The position numbers and the translations under genes are program-made. Below the pieces are notes generated by a model, which made no database searches, had not been told where the DNA came from, and saw only the letters and a program-made list of their open reading frames with translations. A stretch of DNA of 64,000 nt from Meconema thalassinum (lineage: Eukaryota > Arthropoda > Insecta > Orthoptera > Tettigoniidae): positions 793,290,979-793,354,978 of the forward strand of contig OX336389.2 in the NCBI GenBank assembly GCA_946902985.2. Reading direction: 5' to 3'. Positions 1 through 12,184 of the stretch are shown piece after piece; within the stretch, counting starts at the first letter, position 1, and every line of letters starts with the position of its first letter.

Positions 1-1520
1 AGATGTTGAGTACACCACTCCAAGGAAGGTTTCTGGCTTAATAAATCCACTTTACAATAGGTAGCGCACAAGTAGATTCAAAAAATGAGCGACGACGCGC
101 GAAGCGTTTCAATAAAGTCCCGTATGCGTTCACATAGTATTCATCCGATTGCGATGAAACTTGGGTGAGATGTTGAGTACACCCCAGGGAAGGTTTCTGG
201 ATTAGTAAATCAATTTTAGAATAGGTAGCGCACGAGTAGATTCAACAAATGGGTGACGACGCGAGAAGCGTTTCAAACAAGTCCCGTATGCGTTCACATA
301 GTATTCATCCGATTGCGATGAAACTTGGGTGAGATATTGAGTACACCCCAAGGAAGGTTTCTGGATTAGGAATTCCATTTCACAATAGGTAGCGCACGTG
401 TAGATTCAACAAATGAGTGACGACGCGCGAAGCGTTTCAATAAATTACCGTATGCGTTCACATACCATTTATTCGATTTCGATGAAACTTGGGAGAGATG
501 TTGATTACACTCCAAGGAAGGTTTATAGCTTAGTAAATCCATTTTACAATAGGCAGCGCACGTGTAGATTCAAGAAATGAGAGACGACGCGCGAAGTGTT
601 TCAATAAAGTCCCGTATGCGGTCATATACCATTCGTCCGATAGCGATGAAACTTGGGTTAGATGTTGTGTACACGCCAGCGAAGGTTTCTGGCTTAGTAC
701 ATGCATTTTACAATAGGTAGCGCACAAGTAGATTCAACAAATGAGCGATGGCACGACAATTGTTTTTACTAAGTCACGTATGCATTCATATACCAATCAT
801 CCGATTGCGATGAAGCTTTGGTGAATCTTTGATTACACTCCAGGGAAGGTTTTTGATTTAGTAAATCCATTTCACAACAGGTAGCGCACGAATAGATGCA
901 ACAAATGATTGACGACGCGCGATGCGTTTCAACAAAATCCCGTATGCGATCTTATAACATTCATCGATTAGGAAGAAACTTTGGTGAGCTGTTGTGTACT
1001 CTCATGTGAACGTTTCTAACGTAGTAAATCCATTTCACAATAGGTAGCACACGAGTAGATTCAACAAACGTGTGACAACGCACGAATCGTTTAAACAAAG
1101 TCCCGTATTGGTTCATATGCCATTCATCCGATTGCCATGAAACGTTAATGATTTGTTGTGTACAAGCCAGGGAAGGTTTTCGACTTAGTAAATCCATTTC
1201 TCAATAGGTAGCGCACGCGTATATGCAACAAATGTGTGATGACGCGCTAAGCGTTACAACAAAATCCCGTATGCCATTCATCGATTGCGATGAAACATTG
1301 ATGAGTTGTTGTGTACACTTATGTGAAGGTTTCAAACTTAGTAAATCCATTTCACTGTGGGTAGCGCACGAGTAGAAACAAGAAATGAGTGACAGCGCAC
1401 GAATCGTTTAAACAAAATCCCGTATTCGTTCATATGCCATACATCCGATTGCGATGAAACTTTGGTGAGTTGTAGTGCACGCTCCCACAAATGTTTCTAA
1501 ATTAGTAAATCTATTTTACG
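1..1520. repeat. ~164-bp minisatellite, about 9 units
   Basis: Nine-odd head-to-tail units start at about 1, 168, 332, 496, 660, 824, 987, 1150, 1303 and 1467. The spacing is almost always 163-167 bp, with one shorter unit near 1150-1303. Each unit has the same landmarks in order: GTACACnCCAnGGAAGG, TTTACAATAGGTAGCGCACG, a GACGACGCGCGAAGCGTTTC block and CCGATTGCGATGAAACTTGG. Units differ by scattered substitutions. The array continues off the left edge, so its full length is unknown. It appears to be the interior of the Helitron-like copy ending at 1643. Short translated frames across it are not genes. Confidence 0.9.
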
Positions 1521-1643
1521 ATAGATTAGAGGCAGTTATCGGAAATCGAAAACATATTGTGTATGCTAACGCACTTCAAAAACAAAATTAAAACGCCAGC
1601 ACTTTCTTTGATTGGCATTGCAACGCATGCCGGGTACAGTTAG
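1..1643 (+). mobile_element. Helitron-like element, copy 1 (3' part)
   Basis: The minisatellite is followed by about 120 bp of unique sequence. The copy then ends in a short hairpin: stem GGCAT at 1614-1618, an 8-nt loop, and ATGCC at 1627-1631. Twelve bases later comes TTAG at 1640-1643, followed by T. Non-autonomous Helitrons end in a 3' hairpin followed by CTRR and insert next to T; here the tetranucleotide is TTAG, one base off. The second copy at 3299 repeats the hairpin exactly and ends in CTAG. No Rep/helicase gene is present. The 5' end lies outside the window. Confidence 0.55.
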
Positions 1644-1644
1644 T

Positions 1645-3299
1645 ATATATATAAATCAATGTTACGTGATAGTTTGTCTGTCTGTATGTACGTCCCCTAT
1701 GCGTTCATATACCTTTCATCCGATTGCGATGAAACTCAGGTGAGTTGTTTTGTGCACTCCAGGGAAGGTTTCTAGCTACAAATTATTATTTATGTAACAC
1801 AAATGGGTGAGGGACTTAACAGGAAACCTTAAATCCCACAGTAACCCAATTGCACAATCTGTATACATATCGCACCGCAATGCAAGGTGTGAGAATGGCT
1901 TCCTGATTCATCCTGAGGTGACATGAGGGGACTGCCAGTAGCCCGACGTTTTTATCTGGTATTGCTGTCTATTCCAATCCAGTTTACGCCACGGTTTTTG
2001 ATCAGTGGTTCTTAAAAATGAACTGATGCTTGGCTGCCGGTTCGAATACGGTCATGGCAAGCGAATCCTTCCATGTCCCTTCTGCGTTCATATACCATCA
2101 CTGATAGCGATGCAACTTGGGTGAGTTGTAGTGTGTACTTCTGGGAAGGTTTCTGGCTTAGTAAATCCATTTTACAATAGATAGCATACGTGTAGATTCT
2201 ACAAACGAATCGTTTCAAGTCCCTTATGCCTTCATATACCATCACTGATTGTGATGAAACTTGGGTGAGTTGTTCTGTACACTCCAAGGAAAGTTTCTGG
2301 CTTAGTAAGTCCATTTCACAAAAGTCAGCGCACGAGTAGATTCAACAAATGAGTGACGGTGCGCGAGTCGTTGTAACAAAGTCCTGTATGCGTTCATATA
2401 CCATTATTCAATTGCGATGAAACTTGGATGGGTTGTTGTGTACACTCCAAGGAAAGTTTCTGACTTGGTAAATCCATTTCAAATTAGATGGTGCACGAGA
2501 AGATTCAACAAATGAGTAGGGGGGCGCGAATCATTTCAACAAAGCCCTGTTTCGTCCTTATACCATTCATCCCGTTGCGATGAAATGTAGGTGAATTGTT
2601 GTGCCCACTGCCGCAAAGGTTTCTGATTTAGAAAAACAATTTGATAGTAGGTAGCATACGAGTAGTTTCTACAAATGAGTGTTGGCTGGCAAATCGTATC
2701 AGGAGAGTCCCGTAGGCGTTCAGATACAATTCTGCCAATTGTAATGAAACTTTGGTGAGATGTTGTGCACACTCCCACCATTGTTTCTGAATAAGGAAAT
2801 CTGTTTAACATTAGATGGTGCAAGAGTAGTTTCAATAAATGCTCACATGGTCAACTGTATGCGGCATGCTCACGCGTAGGAAAGCCCTCGGATTTATTTA
2901 CATACGCACCAGACAGGGAACAAAGAATATTGTTTATCAAAAGGCATATCAGTAAACGAAATTGCAATTCAAACACTTCTTTTTATTCGTTCTCTCTTTC
3001 TTTGTTCCTTTCTTTCTTGGGCTGGCTGCATGCCTCAGCGGTCACGTTCTCGCTTGCTGTAACCAAGGTTGCAGGATCGAATCCTGGTGCAGCCAGTCGG
3101 CATTTGAGGGTGCGCAAATGCGAGGGGCAATGTCAGTAGATTTACTGGCACGTTCAAGATCCCTTCGGGTCAAAATTCCGTCACCCCAGCGTCTCTAAAA
3201 TCCGCAGTTGTTTAAGAGGACGTAAAACCAATATCATTAATACGATTAACTTTCTTTTTGTCTTTGGTTGGCATTGCAACGCATGCCGGGTTTAGCTAG
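1645..3299 (+). mobile_element. Helitron-like element, copy 2
   Basis: This copy starts just after copy 1, in an AT stretch and a TCTGTCTG run around 1670-1685. It carries diverged 150-165-bp units of the same minisatellite at about 1690-1790 and 2070-2860; the GAGTTGTTGTG landmark recurs near 2120, 2272, 2430, 2591 and 2756. It ends with stem GGCAT (3270-3274), an 8-nt loop, ATGCC (3283-3287) and CTAG at 3296-3299, followed by T. The block 1800-2050 inside it is not a minisatellite unit and holds a B-box-like GGTTCGAATACGG. A SINE sits at 3013-3240. The Helitron assignment rests on the terminal hairpin plus CTAG and is not proven. Confidence 0.55.
3013..3240 (+). mobile_element. tRNA-derived SINE, family 1, copy 1
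   Basis: The tRNA-like head holds a B-box-like GGATCGAATCC near 3074-3084. The body (GGCATTTGAGGGTGCGCAAA, then TAGATTTACTGGCACGTT, then CCAGCGTCTCTAAAA) is shared with partial copies at 55345-55480 (head) and 60180-60300 (3' half). The tail is an AT-rich simple repeat. It has no coding capacity. It sits inside Helitron-like copy 2, so it either inserted there or was captured by it. Confidence 0.75.
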
Positions 3300-3300
3300 T

Positions 3301-4640
3301 AATATATAAAGATGAGTAACTTTCTACACATAGAGCTACTGCAACGGAAATTAGTGACAAGGTAGGACCGTTTATTTGTCTTGTATGCCCAAGGCAAAAG
3401 AACACATTCTCTATACATAAAAGATGGCGGCCGTGCGAAATATTAGAACATTACAATCTTAAACTCCTATCGAATTTGGATAATTAAATCGAATCTTACC
3501 AAGATGTGAGCATCATATTAGAGCTTGCACTTGTGATAGTCAAAATATTATCACACTGAATATCGCGCATAGTGGCCATTCTGAAATTTCAAAATAAATT
3601 AATAACTTTTGATATCCTAGAGCTATAATAGCAAAATTTAGTATTGCATTAGAACCTTAAGAGTCGCTTCGTATGCTTAAAGCAAAATACTATTGACTCC
3701 ATAGATTTATGATGACGGCTAGGAGCACCGTTAGAGTATACAGTACAAATTAGTAACTCAATATATTATTGCACAATTAAGGCGAAACCTGGTAGAAGAT
3801 GAGTATTACACAAGAAACGTCACTAGCGTTAGTGATCAAACTTATCAAACAGAATTTTAGTGGACAGCGGCTATCTTGAAAATTCATAATTAATAAAACT
3901 AATAGCATTCTATATTTAAGAGCTACAATAACAATATTAGTGATAAGGTATACATCTACATGGAGTATGCTTAAGCCAAACTAACAGCGTGATTAATTTT
4001 CAATATGGTGGCCTGGCGTTATGTAATACGTAATAATGAATTATTGAGAATGTAATTGCGCAGTTATAATGAAACTTAGTAAGAAGGAAGTTCGATATAA
4101 GAGACTTGGCTGAAATATAATGTAAAGTTTTGAAGCCATTATTACAGCATTGTGTATAAAAATTACTATTAATGTAGAGCTATACATGGGATTTGTATGA
4201 AAATGGCAAAAGAATTACCCCGCGATAGTGTTGAAGATGATGGCTGAGCATGCTTTTAAAACTTCAATCTCAATAACTCAGGATACAATTGCGCAATTAA
4301 TATAACAGTATGTAAGTGAAGAGAACCAGACATGATACCTCGCTTACATTAATCATGAGACTATCACAATGCATATAGCACGTAGCTGCCATCTTGAATA
4401 TGTAATACATTAATATCGACAATCCACTATTTATAACAGTTACAATGACGAAACGCAGCAAATATGTAGACTCAAATTATAAGCTTTCGATGTAGAAGGC
4501 GCAAGATAAAAGTTTTTAGACATTCAAGATGGTGGATGTCCGTACTAATCTAATGTTTCAATCAATTCGACGGAATGAAATTACAACGTAACTTAGTAAA
4601 CTGGGAGTCTCATGTAGGATACAACACTTAACATTCATTA
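3301..4640. repeat. Diverged repeat tract, ~230-290-bp units
   Basis: No gene is seen. Weakly matching landmarks recur near 3467, 3755, 4040, 4275 and 4560: an ATTGCnCAATTA-like block followed by AACTTAGTAAGA-like sequence. Between them lie GATGGCGGCC / GTGGCCATCTT-like blocks and an AGAGCTAnAAT block. I read this as a heavily decayed tandem or dispersed repeat. The divergence is high enough that a dot plot would be needed to fix unit boundaries. Confidence 0.4.
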
Positions 4641-4654
4641 CAAGAACATTACAT

Positions 4655-4870
4655 GTAATTTATTTCCGGATTAGGGCATAACCTAGCTCTTTTGGGTACA
4701 TTCGTGTTGACCGACTGAAAAGCACAAGACTCTTGTTTACTAAGGCAACACTGAAAAATGGCTTCAAACACCACAAAGAACATTCAATTATACTTCTAGG
4801 ACAAATATTTACAACTATACCCGTACTTTATGGTGACGTTCTTTACTGAACATCTTGTTTTTTTACAGTA
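4655..4870 (+). repeat. Dispersed repeat shared with 13026-13290
   Basis: Three blocks occur in the same order here and at 13026-13290: CTCTTTTGGGTACA, GTGTTGACCGACTGAAAAGC and GGCAACACTGAAAAATGGC. A later TTCTTTACTGAACATCTTG-type block is also shared. No reading frame crosses it. The part reading GGATTA..CTCTTTTGGGTACA also recurs in inverted orientation at 12338-12395. The element class is unknown. Confidence 0.7.
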
Positions 4871-5755
4871 AGACGCTTTTCTTGCTTCTCTTTACGTAAT
4901 GAAATGACTACATTTCAACAACAGCCCTCATCTTTCTTTAATACTTCCTCCCCTTCCCTCTCAGCCCGAATTCCAGGCCAGCCTAACGTGGCTGCTTGTA
5001 TTCAAACACTGCTCCGTCGCAAGTCGTTCTCACAGCTGACCCTCGCTTGTCGACTTACCATATTTTAGACCTCAGAAGCAATACCTTGGATGGAAATATG
5101 GATGAAGCATGTCTTAGCTCTTTGTATTGTCACGTTTGATAGGGATAAACTTTTCGGAAATTATAGACTGTCTATATGTACAGGAAGGGTTGGCTTATTT
5201 GTCAAAGGAATCTCAACAATAAAGGAATTCAGAAATGCTAGTTGATATCCGTCAAAACATGACGGACAATGAACAACATATTTACTGAAGAGGTTTCCCG
5301 TATAAGTTACATTATTTGTACGATTACTTTTTTGGCACTATTGCAACTTTAAGGGCGTCAAAAGATTGCACTCTCGACATTGCAACATTCTGCTGACACA
5401 AATCTCACATCTGGTGACCGGAATTTCAAGTACGGACCCAGCGGTGAGAGGGCGGCGTGCTGCCGCCTAAGCCAAGAGATAAAATAATGATAATTATATT
5501 GTCGTAATAAAAGAAATATTTCCGGTACAGCAATGACAATTCAAATTGAAATCAACTTCTAATGACTCCCAGAAAGGTGTGTGAATCATAAGTAATATAT
5601 TTTCAATAATCTTCCTTGTGAAAGTTATGAAAAGGGAGGAGTACCTACACTCAACAATTAATGTATCTTCCCCTGTTTTATAATTCTTATAAATAACTCT
5701 CACAAAAAAACGCGGTAGACATCCGCCATGTCTGTCATGACCAAGCTGATCCTAC
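4871..5755. other. No recognisable feature
   Basis: AT-rich sequence without a credible gene. A GC-rich patch near 5436-5465 (GGTGAGAGGGCGGCGTGC) could fold locally. I see no splice-flanked exon, tRNA or transposon terminus. Confidence 0.5.
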
Positions 5756-5759
5756 GCAC

Positions 5760-5952
5760 GCGCTAGGGCCAATAATTTTTTTATTTATGTTTATAAATTT
5801 AAAAATATATGGTAACATATTTCTTTTTAAGACACTCTGCAAATATACAGACCAAGGGCTTTAGTCAGATTGCATTACGAAGTCAATCGGTTCAGCCGTT
5901 CTGTCAATCTCGCGGTAACAAAAATCAGCTTGGTGTTTTAAATAGATAGATA
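5760..5952. repeat. Dispersed ~190-bp repeat, copy 1
   Basis: This matches 6375-6568 through AGACnnTCTGCAAATnTACA, CCAAGGGC, ATTACGAAG and TCTCGCGGTAACAAAAA, all in the same order. It is non-coding and the class is unknown. The two copies lie about 615 bp apart in the same orientation. Confidence 0.75.
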
Positions 5953-6067
5953 TATATGAGAACGTAAATCACGGAGAATTCGTTACTTTTCGGGAATGAT
6001 AAAAGTGAAATATGTTTCGACAATGTAATACCAATTGTAAGAAGGAAGAAAACGGAAATGAAAAAAC

Positions 6068-6155
6068 CTACCCGAGGTGGGATTCGAACCCTCTCGAAGA
6101 TTCATAATACAAAATTCCGAACTGTAACGCTAGCCTCCCGGCCATACAGACAACT
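6068..6155 (-). repeat. tRNA-like segment (SINE head or tRNA pseudogene)
   Basis: On the minus strand a B-box-like GGTTCGAATCCCACC and a GGCCGGGAGGCTAGCG-type region sit at roughly tRNA spacing. The arms do not pair into a convincing cloverleaf, so it is not called a functional tRNA. A tRNA-derived SINE fragment is the simplest reading. Confidence 0.45.
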
Positions 6156-6374
6156 ATGTGTCAGTGCAATATTAAGCGAAGTAAACAGCATACACACTCA
6201 ACTGCCAGTTTAAGTCCTTCAATACTTCGTTTATTTTATAATTCTATTTCAATGTATCATGTGGAAACTTCATCAACAACATTGGGGACCCTTTTTAATT
6301 CTCATTAACAAAGATCTCAGTTAAAGGCGGCGGGAAGCGCCATTTCCCACGTTGAAAAAGGCCTTTGTCCACAA

Positions 6375-6568
6375 GCGTGGGAGCGGCAAATATTACATAT
6401 TCATTTAAAGATTTAAATATATTCCCTACCATACATTTTCCTTTAAAAGACATTCTGCAAATCTACATGCCAAGGGCCTTCGTTAGAATGCCTTACGAAG
6501 CCAATCGGTTAAGTCGTTTTCTCAATCTCGCGGTAACAAAAAAGCTAAGCGTTCTAAATATATAGATT
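6375..6568. repeat. Dispersed ~190-bp repeat, copy 2
   Basis: Same family as 5760-5952, ending in TCTCGCGGTAACAAAAAA followed by an AT-rich tail. It lies just upstream of the LINE remnant. The apparent 66-codon frame across it is not conserved in copy 1. Confidence 0.75.
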
Positions 6569-6654
6569 AGTAGGCCTATGAGTACGAAATTAAACGAGCA
6601 GTTCTCATCCTTACAGTATTTCATATTTTCCGATAGTAATGGAAGATTGAAATG

Positions 6655-8345
6655 CTGTGGTAAGAAAAGGAAGAGATGGAAAGATAGTAGGAGATTTCGG
6701 ATTAGGTCAAAGGAATGATCAAGGAAGCAGGCTGATATAATTCTGCACCGGGCATGAGTTGGTCAAAGCTATCACGTTATTCAGTAACCACAATAGAAGA
6801 ATATACACATGGATGAGACCAGAAGGTACAGGGCGTTACCAAATCTTCTTAATTATGGTCAAGCAGAGTTTCGAAACCAGATTTTGAATTGTAAAAAATA
6901 TCCCGGTGCAGACATAAACTCTGACCACAATCGGGTTGTTATGAAATGCAGATCAAAGTTAAAGAAACTGAAGAAAAGTCAAAAGCCAAAAAGGTGGTCA
7001 ATAGACAGACTGAAAGAGGAGGATGTAAACGAAAGTTTCAAGAAGAATATGAAGGAAGGACTAATGAAAAACCCTAAGCAAACTTCAATTGCAGACGACT
7101 GGGCTCTTTTGAAGAATGAAAAGAAAAACGCAGAAGAAAACATTGGTAGGAAAGAAACAATAGGTAGAATACCGTGGATTACTCAGGATATACCAGAATT
7201 AATAGATGAAAGGTGGAAACACAAGAATGTAATATATGAAAAAGGGAAAGCAGAGTACAGACGTCTGAGAAATAAGGTTAACAAGAAGTGCAAGGAAGCG
7301 AAAGGGGAATGGTTGAAACAGAAATGCGCAGGTATAGAATATTGTCTCAAATTAGGGAAAGCAGACACAGCTTATAGAATGATTAAGACTACTTTTGGGG
7401 AAAAGAAGACTAAGTGCTGTAATATTATGGACACAGATGGAAAGCCTCTAACAGATAGGGAAGAAAAGGTTGAGAGATCGAAAGCTTACATACAGTGCTT
7501 GTATAAGGGAATGGAGATTGATAATCATATAATGGAAAGGGAAGAGGAAATTGATGAGGAAGTGAAAGGAGATTTAATATAGAGGTCAGAATTTGACAGA
7601 GCATTGGAAGGCTTAAGCAGTAACAAAGCACCAGGCATTGATGATATACCGATTGAGTTGCTACGCTGCATAGGTGATGATGATCTGATCAGGTTATCTC
7701 ACTTGGTGTGTAGAATTTATGAGACAGGTGATGTACCCTCTGATTTCAAGATGAATGTAATCATCCCTATACCGAAGAAAGTAGGAGCTGACAGAAGTGA
7801 ATAATACCGTACAATAAGCTTGATTACTCATGCGTCAAAGATCCTGTCTAGAATAATTTACAAGAGGATATAAAGCCAGATAGAAACGGAGTTGGGTGAT
7901 GACCAGTTTGGTTTCAGGAGAAATTTAGAAACAAGGGAAGCTTTAATAAGTCTTAGGCTGATTTTGGAACCTATAATAAGGAAAGATAAGAGAACGTTCA
8001 TGGCATTTGTAGACTTAGAAAAGGCCTCTGATAACGTTAGTTGGGCTAAATTGTTTGACATTTTGAAAATGATTGGAATAAAGTACAGGGATAGGAGGGT
8101 GATCTACAATCTATACAGAAAGCAGACAGCAGTCATTCGAGCTGAAGAACATGAGAGAGAAGCTGGTATTCAGAAAGGTATAAGGCAAGGCTGCAACTTA
8201 TCGCCCATACTTTTCAATCTTTACATTGAACAAGCAATGAAGAAAATTAGAGAAAATTTGTAAGTAGGAGTGAAGATTCAAGGAGAAATAATTTCAACTC
8301 TGAGATTTGCTGATGACATCGTCATCTTGGCCGACACGCCCAAGA
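6655..8345 (+). pseudogene. LINE endonuclease/reverse transcriptase remnant
   Basis: 5'-truncated non-LTR retrotransposon copy. The endonuclease tail (IYTWMRPEGTG, then NSDHNRVVMK) is frameshifted near 6800. From 6809 to the end one reading frame carries the polymerase. It is broken only by in-frame stops at 7580 (TAG), 7802 (TAA), 7871 (TAA) and 8261 (TAA), with no further frameshift. RT landmarks are NKAPGIDDIPIELL (fingers), QFGFRR, FVDLEKA with the motif-A aspartate, GIRQGCNLSPILFN, and the catalytic FADD at 8306-8317. The match ends abruptly about 30 bases after FADD, so thumb, C-terminal domain and 3' UTR are missing and the copy is truncated at both ends. The clade is not assigned with confidence; the SDH endonuclease makes it an APE-type LINE. 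No activity is possible. Confidence 0.9.
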
Positions 8346-8695
8346 AGAGCAATCCGATTGGTTGTTGTACCCAGTTTTCCATGCAATCCGCCAGTATAAA
8401 TGGCACCTGTTCTATTCCTTGAGTTGTATGAAAGCTATCATGGACGGTAGAACCTAGCCTAGAAGATACAAATCACGCGGTAATAAACGTGTGTATACCC
8501 GTACTGGCAGAAGCTCCTATGCCAACGAGTGTCTTTTGATACAGGCTTTAGGGCCTAAACCTAGCATGCTCACCAATTAGCCACGGTACTGGACGACCAC
8601 GTGACCAAAGTACCACATCGAGTTAGTGTATGCAGTTGCTAGTAGACCCAGTAAGGACCATAATGAGTTGAAATAAGGAAAATCATTAGCAGAGT
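8346..8695. other. Unassigned sequence between LINE remnant and inverted-repeat arm
   Basis: I see no reading frame or repeat here. The sequence changes character at 8345, where LINE homology stops. Homology to the right arm of the large inverted repeat begins only near 8696. Confidence 0.4.
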
Positions 8696-9022
8696 ATAAC
8701 GTACTGTGCCCAAATCCACTTGTGCAGATTGGGGATCACAAGCACATATCCTTAGTCCCAGTCGGAAGGTTTGAATAGCGCGCGACATTTGTTCTAGATT
8801 GGAATCAAAGGAATATGCAGGCAACAGAAAGGTTAGTGACGCGTGCTGCGTCATTATCGAGGCTAAATTTTTGATTAAATATTTCCCGATTGGATGGAAT
8901 CTTGGAAGGCATACCGTTTTACTGGCATTGGAAAAAGAAGAAGAATGAGCCATATCAGAAGAAAATCGGATCAGTGGAAGCCGAGATATGAGCAGTTTAA
9001 TGATAGAGGACTTACTCCGCTG

Positions 9023-9082
9023 TGACGTTAGAGGAGAGCTCTGTACAGTATAAATTGCGGGCCCAGCAGCACTCAATATTCA
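9023..9082 (+). promoter_or_regulatory. Inward-facing TATA promoter in left arm
   Basis: A CRE-like TGACGTTA lies at 9023-9030, TATAAATT at 9049-9056, GGGCCC at 9059-9064 and ACTCAATATTCA at 9071-9082. TCATTT at 9080-9085 fits the arthropod initiator TCAKTY, 31-33 bp after the TATA box. The right arm has the same modules with exactly the same spacing: 26 bp from CRE to TATA, 22 bp from TATA to ACTCAATATTCA. The spacing was read directly; promoter activity is inferred. Confidence 0.65.
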
Positions 9083-9083
9083 T

Positions 9084-9238
9084 TTCTTCACAGCGCAAGG
9101 TCGCTAAGACTACATACTTCACTTCTTCATAGCGCACGGTCGCTAAGACTACATAATTCACTTCTTCACAGCGCACGGTCACTGAGAATTTATAGTCAAT
9201 TCTTCGAAGCGCATGGTCGCTAAACTCTTCGCTGATAG
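9084..9238 (+). repeat. 39-bp tandem repeat, 4 units, just after the predicted start site
   Basis: Units start at about 9084, 9123, 9162 and 9200, each built on TTCTTCACAGCGCACGGTCG. The right arm has related repeats in the mirrored position (about 24330-24470). Position and conservation suggest transcribed leader or regulatory sequence. Confidence 0.75.
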
Positions 9239-10307
9239 TTCGCCGAGTGAATCTTAAAACAGTACATGGTTACTGGTACTACGTTACTTTATACTTTAAA
9301 ATATTGGACCAAGTGGTGGTCGAAGGTGTTAGTATATTTATCAGACAGTGGAACATTTCAAGTGATAGACATTGCCATGCAGTCAACACTTGGCAAAATA
9401 CAACTGCAGACGGGAAAGCCACTTTCAATTTATTTGGAGTATTTTTACTTCCAACTACCAGAAGCAAGCTTTGTCTTGGTAAAAGAAAGAACAACCACGG
9501 CATCATATCAGTACTTTACTAAATACCATTCTTGCTTGGTAAGATCACTTAGCCGACATTGGGACCAGCTGTGCATAGCGCTGTCTGGGGAATGCATAAC
9601 TCCACCCAGGGACAACAAGAACATCAGATATTTTACCACAGCTGAATAAGATTGTAAGAGTATTTATATCGTACTGAATGTGTCACTGTTGTGTCTATGT
9701 TACGTCTGGTATTTTTTACCATGGATCTTAAAGATCAAGTCCCTTTCAAGATCATAGCTTCAGCTATTAGAGCTTTCAACATGAACAATATTCTTCAAGA
9801 TTATGTCGAGACAACGAAGAATCTAGATGACTTGATAGACATATTGCGGGTAGAAATTGGAGGCTGATGCCAGGATTTAGGTACGGGTCCAAATGGGACC
9901 GAAGAATGGAATAGTCTGGTTCTAACCAGATTTTCATCGACAACATCTACAAGAATGTAAGATACATTTGAATTATTCTTATGCTTAGTCATTCGGAATT
10001 CTCCATTTCTACAGATTTTTCAACACGTATTTTTCTTTTGTGATTTCTGTCACAAATTAGGCTTCGAGGCATTGGAGGCCTAGGTCTGGACATTTCCTGT
10101 GTTCAGATATTTGGATTCGATGATTTGAATCTATGGAAAAGCATCATGAGCATTTTAGTTTGATTTTGTCATTTTCTAATCGCGGTCATCAGCCGTCGGA
10201 TCTGTAATATTAAAATTTATTTAGGTTGAGGAAGGGATATTTTCCTACTTCAGAATTCTAGCTTGATCGTTTCTCGAATTGTTTTGTGAAGCTAATTCCA
10301 GTTTGGA

Positions 10308-10308
<1 letters not shown>

Positions 10309-10352
<44 letters not shown>
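10309..10352 (+). repeat. (AAT)n microsatellite
   Basis: Uninterrupted AAT repeats inside the left arm; the matching place in the right arm (about 23100-23160) holds only short AT-rich remnants. Confidence 0.95.
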
Positions 10353-10354
<2 letters not shown>

Positions 10355-12184
10355 TTTAATAATATTAATTATTATTTTCATTTTCTGAAATATTAATAAT
10401 AGTATATTTGTAACTTATACTAATCATGTCATGTTTCCTTGATTTATCAATTGGATATCCGAAACAGTTAACTACTTCGGATCATTGTTTTTCCGAAGGT
10501 TAGTGGTTAGACACACGCCCACATTCTGAAACAACAGCATAATATTTTAAGTATTTAGTAATTGCGTTGTACAGTCAAATCAGGTTATCACAATGGGAAG
10601 ATACCTGAATGTATAAATTGCTGAGTTTTAGGGTTTGCTAGAGTTTATATAAATAATAAATTATTTGGGTAACGTCATTTTATGAAACGTTTGACCATGA
10701 GTAGACACGATATATAAAATAATAAGAATTCATGTGATGGTGAAATTTGTAGTTAACTCATTTTAGGAGCTTACTAGCTTCCTAGTCTTCCATTTGGAAA
10801 ACAAGCAATGGCTTGATTATCATAATAATGTATAATATGAGGAGAAATGTTGTGTGTGGAAATAGTTGAAATTTGTCATTCAAATTGTGCAATAAAGTCG
10901 CAGGAATGAAATCGTCGTTACGTGAAGCATCAGCCATTGTTAGGGATAGATGGCTTTTATAAAATATGTTGGAAAAATATGGAAGTTAATAATAATTACG
11001 AATCACACTTTCGTCGAATTTGATAACCAATGGTTATTTCATGCAACCATCACAGTTATGTTTCACATTTGATTCTCGTGTTCTACAGATATTTTCCCAG
11101 TACTTGTCAACCCGAGTTTATTGTAGATAAACCTTTAATTTCGATGATACTTTACCGCTTGTCAAATACAAAATGTTATCAGGTGACTAATGACACATAA
11201 ATAGAAGGGGCTGGTGCTAAAGTTTATATTATTATTTAATGAACAGCCACTACTATTTCAAGTATATTTGTGATCTTATTGAAGTTATAAATATTATAAA
11301 ATATAAGATTTTGTAAAGATTAATATTTCCATATTCTGCAGAAGACAAGAATTACAATTTTGATAATAGTATTTGTTCCTATTTTGATGACAATTTTCAC
11401 AATAATATTTTCCATTATTTGAAAGCTTAATGTTTGGATGATTTAGTTAACATTTGAAAGTAATGTTTTGGTTAATATTTTGAACCATGAATTTCTAATT
11501 GAGTCATGCACTCATCATTGTTATTTTCGGATCGAGAACAGATGATGTAATAAATTTTCTGCTCACCAACGGGGTTCTTCGAATCCATGCTCATAATGGT
11601 TAAACATTGCTATTTAATGATGCTCAGATGTCCTACAAATCGATATTTTTGTGTTTAACCCATTGCCATGATATGAAATATGCCAATTTTTGAATAATGA
11701 TTCCTGGAAAATGATATTTTTTCGTTTAAAGAAATGAACTCCTAAACAAAGTGATTTTGACAACAAGTGAAACAGTTAAATATTCATTTTCTTTCAACAA
11801 GTGAATGCTAGTCAGGTGGGGTTCAGGCTGGACGATTTAATTCGCCCTGAATATCCTACCGTTGTATATAAAAATAATTTGGACAAAGTTAACCGGACTG
11901 CTATTCTGGCTTTTGTTCAAATCCAATTAGTGTTCATGTGTTGATGATTCTGTGTGTTTGTATATAAAGTGTATGAATTTTCACGCATTCTCGATGCTTT
12001 TATGGCATTATTTTAGAGTCAAAGTTTTAAATTATGAATAAAATGAGATTATTTTAGGAATTGTGATATTTCCAAAGTCTCTCTTCTATCCTTATTGTTG
12101 CATCGAGCCGAAAGTCAGTAAATCATTTTAGATCTTGTTTATTGTTGAAACTTTACCCATATGGCGCCCTGAGGGGTTTAGATT

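Noticed and set aside
530..2835. Several 65-100-codon minus frames
   Set aside because: They are frames through the 164-bp minisatellite and change with each unit's mutations.
6068..6155. Possible tRNA gene
   Set aside because: A B-box-like block is present, but acceptor and anticodon stems do not pair; treated as a SINE or tRNA fragment.
9247..9649. Overlapping 91- and 127-codon frames in the left arm
   Set aside because: Not conserved in the right arm; likely untranslated transcript sequence.
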